Source of the DNA: GCA-2715645 sp042095375
Lineage (GTDB): Bacteria > Bacteroidota > Bacteroidia > Cytophagales > MED-G16
Reading direction: 5' to 3'
DNA: 15,115 bases
Assembly: GCA_042095375.1 (NCBI GenBank)
Contig: JBELBJ010000028.1
Location: 1 to 15,115, forward strand
Positions 7,685 through 13,627 of the stretch are shown here, one piece after another. A model generated the notes under the pieces. That model was given only the letters and a program-made list of their open reading frames with translations. It searched no databases and was not told where the DNA came from. Numbering within the stretch: position 1 is the first letter of the stretch; each line of letters begins with the position of its first letter. The translations under genes and the position numbers were made by a program.

Positions 7685-9244
7685 GTGAATTACTTATTAT
7701 ATATATTGTTTTTTTTTATTCTATTAGGCTGTAATAAAAATGATTCAAACGAATATTTTATCATATCAGAGGAAAATTTAAGAGATAAAATCAAAGGAGC
7801 GTGGGCATCCCAAACAATTGGGGTCACGTTTGGGGGACCTACAGAATTCAGGTATTTAAAAAAAATTATTCCAGACAGCATTGAGATTTTGTGGGATGAT
7901 AGCACGTTATATAAGATGATGAAAAATACTCCTGGATTATATGATGATATTTATATGGATCTAACTTTTGTTGAGGTTATGGAAAAAGAAGGAATTGATG
8001 CGCCAGCTTCATCACATGCAAAAGCATATGCCAATGCAAAATACTGGTTATGGCATGCTAATCAACAAGGACGTTACAATATATTAAATGGTATAATGCC
8101 TCCTGAATCTGGACATTGGTTAAATAACCCACATGCAGATGATATTGACTTTCAAATTGAAGCTGATTTCGCAGGAATAATGACACCAGGAATGCCAAAT
8201 ACTGCATTAGAAATTTGCGATAAAGTTGGTCATATTATGAATTATGGTGATGGATATTACGGTGGTGTTTTTGTGGCAGGAATGTACAGTCATGCATTTG
8301 TAGAAAATGATATTCCTACTATAATTAATAAGTCTCTTAATATGATTCCAAAGGAAAGCACATTTTATCAATGCATAAATGATGTAATCAATTGGCATAA
8401 GGAGTATCCGGAAAATTGGAAAAAAAATTGGGAATTAATTGAAAAAAAATGGGGCGAAGATATAGGATGTCCTGATGGTGCTCATGAAGACTTTAATATT
8501 GATGCGAAAATAAATGCTGCTTATGTAGTTCTTGGTCTTCTTTATGGAAAAGAAAATTTCAGAAATACATTGGAAGTTTCAACTAGAGCTGGTCAAGATT
8601 CTGATTGTAATCCTGCTACAGCAATGGCGATCTTAGGAACTTTAAAAGGGTATAGTAAAATACCAGAATTTTGGACAAAAGGATTAAAATCTATTGAAGA
8701 TATTGATTTTCAATTTACAAATACATCTCTAAATAAAGTTTATGAAATAAGTCTTAAACATGCCAAAGAATTGATAATTAAAAATGGTGGAAAAGTCGAT
8801 AATGAAAATATTAAAATTAAAGTTCAAAATGCAATAACTGCACCTATGGAACAAAGTTTTCCTGATTATGAATTAGGTGAAAAAATGATAATCAACAGAA
8901 ATATTGGATTTGAAGATAACCAAGAGTTAAGTTTAGAATTTGAAGGTATCGGTGTTGTCTTAAAAGGAAGAGTTAGAAATAAAAATTTTGATAATAAATA
9001 TGCTTTGATATCAAATGAAGAAACACTAAATAATTATAATTTAGAAATTGAATATTCAATCGACGATAAAATCTCTAAAACTATGCAAACACCAATATAT
9101 TTCATTGAAAGAGCACATGAGTTATTTTTTAAATATGATTTAGATCCAGGAAAGCACACTTTAAAAATGAAAATAAAAAATCCTAATGAAGATGTAAGAC
9201 TAGATATAACAAATCTAATAACCTATAAAAAAAAATCTATTTGA
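7685..9244 (+). CDS. Exported ADP-ribosylglycohydrolase-family lipoprotein
   Basis: This is a 519-residue lipoprotein with an ADP-ribosylglycohydrolase (DraG/ARH-like) fold. Members remove ADP-ribose or related ribosyl groups using a metal pair. Translation probably starts at a GTG, which gives a short signal sequence with lipobox Cys16 (FILLGC). The N-region lacks a basic residue, so the exact start is uncertain; an in-frame lysine lies just upstream. GAWASQTIGVTFGGP (residues 38-52) is the family N-terminal motif. YDDIYMD (Asp87, Asp88, Asp92) and TRAGQDSDCNPATAMAILG (Asp305, Asp307) supply the metal ligands. From about residue 380 a beta-rich extension of unknown role follows. Most characterised ARH enzymes are cytosolic, so export is notable and suggests a nutrient role rather than reversal of protein modification. 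The gene ends 3 bases before a permease gene. The true substrate is unknown. Confidence 0.87.
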   Translation: MNYLLYILFFFILLGCNKNDSNEYFIISEENLRDKIKGAWASQTIGVTFGGPTEFRYLKKIIPDSIEILWDDSTLYKMMKNTPGLYDDIYMDLTFVEVMEKEGIDAPASSHAKAYANAKYWLWHANQQGRYNILNGIMPPESGHWLNNPHADDIDFQIEADFAGIMTPGMPNTALEICDKVGHIMNYGDGYYGGVFVAGMYSHAFVENDIPTIINKSLNMIPKESTFYQCINDVINWHKEYPENWKKNWELIEKKWGEDIGCPDGAHEDFNIDAKINAAYVVLGLLYGKENFRNTLEVSTRAGQDSDCNPATAMAILGTLKGYSKIPEFWTKGLKSIEDIDFQFTNTSLNKVYEISLKHAKELIIKNGGKVDNENIKIKVQNAITAPMEQSFPDYELGEKMIINRNIGFEDNQELSLEFEGIGVVLKGRVRNKNFDNKYALISNEETLNNYNLEIEYSIDDKISKTMQTPIYFIERAHELFFKYDLDPGKHTLKMKIKNPNEDVRLDITNLITYKKKSI

Positions 9245-9247
9245 ATT

Positions 9248-10252
9248 ATGTTAATAATTAAAAGTTATGAGGTAGCAGTGATATTATGTTTCATAACTAT
9301 GTTTTGTTGGGGTTCATGGGCAAATACTCAAAAACTGTCCTCAAAATCATGGGCCTTTCCTCTTTATTATTGGGACTATTCTATTGGGGTAATATTATTT
9401 TCTTTAATATTTGGACTATCGTTTGGCAGCTTTGGAGAAAATGGGAGAAGTTTTTTAGATGATCTTTATCAAGGTAGTTCTACTTCATTTTTTAACGCAT
9501 TTTTAGGTGGAGTAATTTTTAATATTGCAAATTTATTAATAGTAGCAGCAATAAGCATAGCAGGAATGGCAGTAGCATTTCCCATTGGAATTGGAATAGC
9601 ACTTGTCTTAGGTGTTATAGTAAATTATATTGCTGCTCCAATTGGAAACCCTATAATATTATTTTCAGGGGTAGCAATAGTTACTATTGCTATAATTATA
9701 GATGCTATAGCCTACAAAAGATTGTCTATAAGTAGTAAAAAAACATCTACAAAAGGAATTACTATATCAATACTAGGTGGTATTTTAATGGGATTCTTTT
9801 ATCGATTTGTTGCTTCATCAATGATTACTAATTTTGAATCTCCAGAACCAGAATTATTAACTCCATATAGTGCTGTTTTTATTTTTTCTTTAGGAATTTT
9901 TATTTCTAATTTTTTATGGAATACCTATTTTATGTATAATCCAATAGAAGGCAATAAATCTACTTATATTGATTACATGACAAAAGGAAATCTAAAACTT
10001 CACCTAATAGGTATATTGGGTGGAATTATATGGTGTGTGGGAATGTCTTTGAGTATGATCTCGAGTGAAAAAGCAGGATATGCAATATCATATGGTCTTG
10101 GACAAGGAGCGACTATGGTTGCAGCAGCATGGGGAGTATTTATTTGGAAAGAATTTAAGAATGCACCAAAAGGTACTAATAATTTAATTTCAATAATGTT
10201 TTGTCTTTTTATATTAGGTTTATCTCTAATTATCTTTTCAAGATTTAACTGA
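9248..10252 (+). CDS. DMT-superfamily permease, ureide/ribose-porter-like
   Basis: This is a polytopic inner-membrane transporter of 334 residues with about ten hydrophobic segments and an internal two-half layout typical of the drug/metabolite transporter superfamily. Recognisable features are an N-terminal helix with CWGSWANTQKL (residues 20-30), then YWDY (41-44), a Gly-rich FLGGVIFNIANLLIVAA segment and GMAVAFPIGIGIALVLG. By memory this pattern resembles the GRP sugar-porter and ureide-permease branches (aromatic DY motif, ANL/GNL helix, NY before the loop) more than drug exporters. It starts 3 bases after the exported ADP-ribosylglycohydrolase-family gene and is almost surely co-transcribed with it, so it probably imports the product of that enzyme, for example ribose, a nucleoside or a ureide-like compound. 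It ends 7 bases from the convergent membrane-protein gene. Substrate identity is inference only. Confidence 0.8.
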   Translation: MLIIKSYEVAVILCFITMFCWGSWANTQKLSSKSWAFPLYYWDYSIGVILFSLIFGLSFGSFGENGRSFLDDLYQGSSTSFFNAFLGGVIFNIANLLIVAAISIAGMAVAFPIGIGIALVLGVIVNYIAAPIGNPIILFSGVAIVTIAIIIDAIAYKRLSISSKKTSTKGITISILGGILMGFFYRFVASSMITNFESPEPELLTPYSAVFIFSLGIFISNFLWNTYFMYNPIEGNKSTYIDYMTKGNLKLHLIGILGGIIWCVGMSLSMISSEKAGYAISYGLGQGATMVAAAWGVFIWKEFKNAPKGTNNLISIMFCLFILGLSLIIFSRFN

Positions 10253-10259
10253 AGAATAA

Positions 10260-11126
10260 CTAATCTAAATATCTAACTTTTTCCATTTTCTTGTATATCA
10301 TAAGTATTAATAACCCAAATAATATACCTGAAATTAATAAAATAATACTTTTTAAGCCTGAAACTCCAAAAGATAATCTTAGTAAAATTGTTGATATAAT
10401 AAACCCAGTATTTCTTATAAGTTGAGAATATCTTTCAGTATATCTAAATGATATCAACAATATGAAAACATCTACAAGAATTAAAATTGTAAAAAAATCA
10501 ATAAAAAAAAGATAATTTAAATCTTCATTAAATGAATTAGAAAGAACTACTCCATTAAACCAAAAATAGAAACTATAAAAAACTAAGAAAACTAGAGTTG
10601 GGACTAATAGAATTGATATTATTTTTTTTTGCCTTATAAACTTTTTTAACCTTTTGCCGATCGTTTTCTTTTTATTTACTCCAGCATTTTTTTTGAAAAG
10701 GTAAATCAAAAAGAAAATGATAATGATACCCAGTAAATCGTAAATCAGTTGAATTGAATATGCATCTGATAAAACATTTGTATCTAAATTAACCAGAGGT
10801 ACATCTTTGAAAATCTTTCTTATTAAAATCAATGAAATAATTTCATAGCCTTTTACTACTGAAACTGTAAATGAATTTGGAATAAAATAAATTAATAAAA
10901 ATGCTTCATATACAAGAATAAAAGAAAATGGAGTATATAATGCTGATATAGGGTTTAATAATAAGCTATTATTAAAGGTGAAATTGATAATCTCATACTT
11001 ATTTAAATAAATTAATAATAGATGAATTATAAAACCAGCTGTTGCTAGAAATAAAATAAACTTTTCGAATTTCTTCTGAATTATTTCAGAAAATACATAA
11101 TCAAATACTTTATCTACTTTATTCAA
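10260..11126 (-). CDS. Uncharacterised polytopic membrane protein of the proteorhodopsin-blh operon
   Basis: This is a 288-residue membrane protein of unknown family. Hydrophobic segments lie near residues 22-42, 63-83, 125-145, 168-190, 203-227 and 258-278, with two more amphipathic ones around 90-105 and 240-252. Charged and polar residues sit in or beside membrane segments: YEAFLLIYFIP (73-83), KGYEIISLILIRKIFKD (92-108), and an arginine series at 228, 232, 239 and 250. A lysine-rich loop (146-168) is probably cytoplasmic. The only usable starts are TTG at 11126 or ATT one codon upstream; the nearby ATG at 11136 is out of frame. It lies 47 bases downstream of blh on the same strand, so it is likely the last gene of the proteorhodopsin transcript. 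I do not recognise a domain. A channel, transporter or rhodopsin accessory protein are possibilities, none of them proven. Confidence 0.75.
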   Translation of the reverse strand: MNKVDKVFDYVFSEIIQKKFEKFILFLATAGFIIHLLLIYLNKYEIINFTFNNSLLLNPISALYTPFSFILVYEAFLLIYFIPNSFTVSVVKGYEIISLILIRKIFKDVPLVNLDTNVLSDAYSIQLIYDLLGIIIIFFLIYLFKKNAGVNKKKTIGKRLKKFIRQKKIISILLVPTLVFLVFYSFYFWFNGVVLSNSFNEDLNYLFFIDFFTILILVDVFILLISFRYTERYSQLIRNTGFIISTILLRLSFGVSGLKSIILLISGILFGLLILMIYKKMEKVRYLD

Positions 11127-11173
11127 AATATCTCATTAAAAAATTAAGCTAATACAGTTACGTTATTAATAGA

Positions 11174-12049
11174 TTATTTGTTTTGTATGAAATCTTTCAT
11201 AATAAACACGTGAGGCAAAGTTAAGCTTGATATAATTATAAATATGAATAAAATAAGATTATCTGTTGTTATTAGGTCTGAATTAAAATAATAAATTATG
11301 ATTCCAAATAAAATTGATAAAAAAGTAAAAGGCAATGTCTTAATATAAAATTTCATAAAGTTGTTTTCTTTCATTTCATTAAATTCAATTAAAAGCATAG
11401 GAAGAGAATGGGAAAAACCAAAAAATAAAGAAAATGAAGTAAGAAGATCAGTATGAAAAAAAATCAAGTACATAATGCTCATTTCAGCATACAAAAGAAC
11501 TTTTCTTTCAACATCAGAATAAATTATTGAAATCATTAAAACAGATATAGATAACAATAAAAAAAATATTTTATCAAATGAACTTAAATCTATATTGCTA
11601 AAAAAAGAAAAGGAGTATAATATCTCTTGTAATTCGAATATATTATTAAGAAAAAGAGATAATAAAATATTGGCTCCTAAAACAAAATTTAAAAATTTAT
11701 TATCCGTAGTTGTATAACCAAGCACTTGAGTTTCTCCAAAATGGTAACAAGAAATTATCAAAAAGATAAAAAGGCCTAGATAAGGAGATACAATCCACAA
11801 TAAAATATTAAAAAAAATTAATGAAATGTATGCTACAAAAAAATAAAATTTATTTTGGAATCTTCTTGTTTCAGGATTTAGGAAAGCAATTAAATGATCA
11901 ATAGATCCGTGGGGAATACCTATTGTTAACATAATGAATAAAAAAAATAAGATCGAATAGGAACTTTCAATACCAAAAAATATTATTGATAATGAAACTA
12001 TTAAACCAAATATCTTTGATGGAATTAAATAATTTAATGAAGAAGTCAT
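11174..12049 (-). CDS. blh: Beta-carotene 15,15'-dioxygenase, Brp/Blh family
   Basis: This is an integral-membrane oxygenase that cleaves beta-carotene into two retinal molecules, the chromophore of proteorhodopsin. The family histidines are present: His47 and His52 in GIPHGSIDHL, His103 in CYHFGETQ, His214 in GFSHSLPML and His280 in LTLPHVFIMKDF. These coordinate the iron in Brp/Blh proteins. At 291 residues, with many hydrophobic helices, it matches the usual size. The gene follows proteorhodopsin on the same strand after 63 bases that hold a strong intrinsic terminator, so its expression probably depends on read-through or on a weak promoter of its own. No carotenoid-synthesis genes (crtE, crtB, crtI, crtY) are in the window, so beta-carotene must be made from a distant locus. 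The codon pattern is far more AT-rich than in the neighbouring rhodopsin gene. Confidence 0.93.
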   Translation of the reverse strand: MTSSLNYLIPSKIFGLIVSLSIIFFGIESSYSILFFLFIMLTIGIPHGSIDHLIAFLNPETRRFQNKFYFFVAYISLIFFNILLWIVSPYLGLFIFLIISCYHFGETQVLGYTTTDNKFLNFVLGANILLSLFLNNIFELQEILYSFSFFSNIDLSSFDKIFFLLLSISVLMISIIYSDVERKVLLYAEMSIMYLIFFHTDLLTSFSLFFGFSHSLPMLLIEFNEMKENNFMKFYIKTLPFTFLSILFGIIIYYFNSDLITTDNLILFIFIIISSLTLPHVFIMKDFIQNK

Positions 12050-12061
12050 ATTAAAAAATAC

Positions 12062-12092
12062 AAAAAAAAAGGTGAGGAAAACCTCACCTTTT
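12062..12092 (-). terminator. Intrinsic terminator between proteorhodopsin and blh
   Basis: Reading the - strand, four A residues and GGTGAGG are followed by a TTTT loop, CCTCACC and a run of nine T residues. This is a perfect 7-bp GC-rich stem extended by four A-U pairs, with an ideal U-tract. It starts about 20 bases after the proteorhodopsin stop codon. On the + strand the same hairpin would be followed by only four T residues, so the main direction is that of proteorhodopsin transcription. It should end most rhodopsin transcripts and leave limited read-through into blh. Confidence 0.88.
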
Positions 12093-12112
12093 AAATTAAT
12101 AGCTATATAATA

Positions 12113-12835
12113 TTATTTTGCAGCAGACCAAACAGCCATACCGAATCCAATCTTATTGATTGCATCACCAATATTATATACAATATCCATATTTAATGGA
12201 AGGCTCGCTAGCATTCCGCTATACCATCCATCGGTTCCTAACATATATCCTAAAGGATAGATAGACCAACCAACTAATACAAACCATTGTAACATTCTTC
12301 CTGCAGCTGGTATTTTACCATCAGCTTTAGCAAGAGCATTACCAACTTCACCACTAGGTCCACCGAAAATTGTTAAACAACCAACTTCATAAGCCATCCA
12401 AAAATAAGCAAGACCTGCGATAGCACCCCATGATTGAGCGTCTAGCATGCCAGTAACTCCAGATTCACCAAAATATCCTGTCACTAACATAACAACTGAT
12501 GCCCAGAATAATTTTCTCATTCCCACACCAGTAAGTAAAGCAAACTCTACTACCATTAAAGGAACAGTAAGAACCCAATCTATATATCTCAATTCAGTTG
12601 GCGAACCTAATCCAGCAGCCCACTGATCTCTCATATAGTAATAATGTACAGCTGCAATACCAGTAATCAATGCAGCAACAAGCATAGAATCTTTAAATTT
12701 CTTGTCAACCTGACCGTGTTGTACTAAAAAGAACACAGTAGCAGCTAACATTGAAACAGATCCGATGAAGAAAGTAAAACCAGTAAAATCTCCTGGTTGT
12801 AAACTTGCTCCTAAAATAAAATTGAACATATTCAT
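12113..12835 (-). CDS. Proteorhodopsin, predicted green-tuned proton pump
   Basis: This is a seven-helix light-driven proton pump that uses retinal to export protons across the inner membrane. Key residues are visible: Asp86 (Schiff-base counterion, equivalent to Asp97 of the SAR86 protein), Thr90 and Glu97 (proton donor, equivalent to Glu108) in RYIDWVLTVPLMVVE. This D-T-E set marks an outward proton pump and excludes the NDQ sodium type. His64 in AAVHYYYMRDQW matches His75, and Lys228 in DAINKIGFGM is the retinal attachment site. Met94 stands at the tuning position 105, which is Leu or Met in green-absorbing and Gln in blue-absorbing proteins. At 240 residues it has normal length and needs no long signal peptide. 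ATG codons at residues 1 and 3 could both start translation. Its base composition is clearly less AT-rich than its neighbours. It heads a transcript that continues, past a terminator, into blh. Confidence 0.97.
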   Translation of the reverse strand: MNMFNFILGASLQPGDFTGFTFFIGSVSMLAATVFFLVQHGQVDKKFKDSMLVAALITGIAAVHYYYMRDQWAAGLGSPTELRYIDWVLTVPLMVVEFALLTGVGMRKLFWASVVMLVTGYFGESGVTGMLDAQSWGAIAGLAYFWMAYEVGCLTIFGGPSGEVGNALAKADGKIPAAGRMLQWFVLVGWSIYPLGYMLGTDGWYSGMLASLPLNMDIVYNIGDAINKIGFGMAVWSAAK

Positions 12836-13077
12836 ATATTTTAAGTTTTGGTTTTAATGTTAAAAAAAACAAACATTTGTTACTCTAAGATAACCATTTT
12901 ATTACCATTTTCATCATTATTTTTTAAGTTTTTCAGTGACGTAAAAACCACATAAAAAGTCTTTTTTTTTATAAAATAAATCTTAAATAAAATTTAAAAT
13001 TTTAAAGACCTTATTACATTTCTTGTCATTTAATTAAACAATCTTTATATTGATTTTTTAACAACTAAATAATAATT
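12836..13077. promoter_or_regulatory. Divergent intergenic region of proteorhodopsin and lipoprotein genes
   Basis: This 242-base AT-rich gap must hold the promoters of proteorhodopsin (leftward) and of the NTF2-like lipoprotein (rightward). Near proteorhodopsin it contains an inverted repeat AACAAA-CA-TTTGTT (12868-12881). The - strand reading AATGTTTG at 12870-12877 is one base off the Bacteroidota -7 element TAnnTTTG, but no clear -33 TTTG lies at the right distance. Upstream of it, two direct repeats T(A/T)ACCATTTT start at 12891 and 12902, exactly 11 bases apart. A weak rightward candidate is TTG at 13023 with TATATTG at 13046. The remainder is A/T runs. Confidence 0.45.
12891..12911. 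repeat. Tandem 10-base direct repeats with 11-base period upstream of proteorhodopsin
   Basis: TAACCATTTT (12891-12900) and TTACCATTTT (12902-12911) match at nine of ten positions and are spaced one helical turn apart. On the - strand they read as two AAAATGGT cores upstream of the rhodopsin start and of the candidate -7 element. Such phased direct repeats are typical of response-regulator binding sites, but in AT-rich DNA chance similarity is possible. Confidence 0.35.
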
Positions 13078-13623
13078 ATGAAAAATATATTCTATCTATC
13101 AATTTTATCCTTAATATTAATTTCATGTAACGCATCAAACCAAAATCAAAGTTCAAATGAAACTGATATTATCGGCTCTGGAACATTAGACAATGGCAAA
13201 AAAGTTCAAATAATTGCAGGTGATACTAATAACGAACAAGTTTGGATAGATTATATAAAAGCTCACAATGATAGAGACTTAGATAAAATTGCTGAAATAA
13301 ACGCAGATGATTGGGAAGGTTATACTGCTGATGGTAGTGTTGTAAAGGGTAGTGATGCACATATTGAAATTTTAGATAACTGGTTTAAAACAGCTAGCCC
13401 TAAATGGGAAATTAAATGGATGATTGCCAATGCTGCAGAAAATGAAGAAGGAGTTATGGTTCAATGGTTAACAACTGGAAATGATTATACTGATATTGAT
13501 GAAAATGGAAATGAAATTTTTGAACATAATGTCCATGACATTCAATTTGTTGATGGTAAAATTAAAAGAATCAATGTGTATTCAAGAGCAAAAGCTCAAG
13601 ATTCCGCAGAGTTTTCATATTAA
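13078..13623 (+). CDS. NTF2/SnoaL-like lipoprotein
   Basis: This is a 181-residue lipoprotein with an N-terminal signal and lipobox (LILISC, Cys17) followed by a polar Asn/Gln/Ser linker. From about residue 55 it resembles the NTF2-like (SnoaL-type) cone fold: EQVWIDYIKAHNDRDLDKIAEINADDWEGYTADGSVVKG, then a WEIKWMIANAAENEEGVMVQWLTTG strand pair and the C-terminal VHDIQFVDGKIKRINVYSRA strand pair. The opening pattern of a helix, Asn-Asp-Arg-Asp and then a strand with G-x-(V)-x-x-G is typical of this superfamily. Members bind small hydrophobic ligands or act as enzymes, and catalytic residues cannot be assigned here. No surface-export signal follows the cysteine, so a periplasm-facing location is the default. 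It is transcribed divergently from proteorhodopsin across 242 bases and ends 4 bases from the convergent phosphoesterase gene. Confidence 0.8.
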   Translation: MKNIFYLSILSLILISCNASNQNQSSNETDIIGSGTLDNGKKVQIIAGDTNNEQVWIDYIKAHNDRDLDKIAEINADDWEGYTADGSVVKGSDAHIEILDNWFKTASPKWEIKWMIANAAENEEGVMVQWLTTGNDYTDIDENGNEIFEHNVHDIQFVDGKIKRINVYSRAKAQDSAEFSY

Positions 13624-13627
13624 AAAT

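Noticed and set aside
7690..8398. Two short - strand frames opposite the ADP-ribosylglycohydrolase-family gene, and another at 13895-14083 opposite the phosphoesterase
   Set aside because: All are antisense to catalytic-motif-bearing genes and show no recognisable domain or start signal.
11134..11136. ATG start for the unknown membrane protein
   Set aside because: It is out of frame and hits a stop after five codons; TTG (or ATT one codon upstream) is the only in-frame choice.
12062..12092. Terminator for + strand transcription
   Set aside because: In that direction only four T residues follow the stem and no + strand gene ends nearby.
12113..12835. Sodium-pumping (NDQ) or chloride-pumping rhodopsin
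   Set aside because: The motif residues are Asp86, Thr90 and Glu97, the proton-pump set.
12928..12948. Inverted repeat GTTTTT...AAAAAC with a 9-base loop upstream of proteorhodopsin
   Set aside because: The arms are only A/T runs with one G-C pair, expected by chance in this composition.
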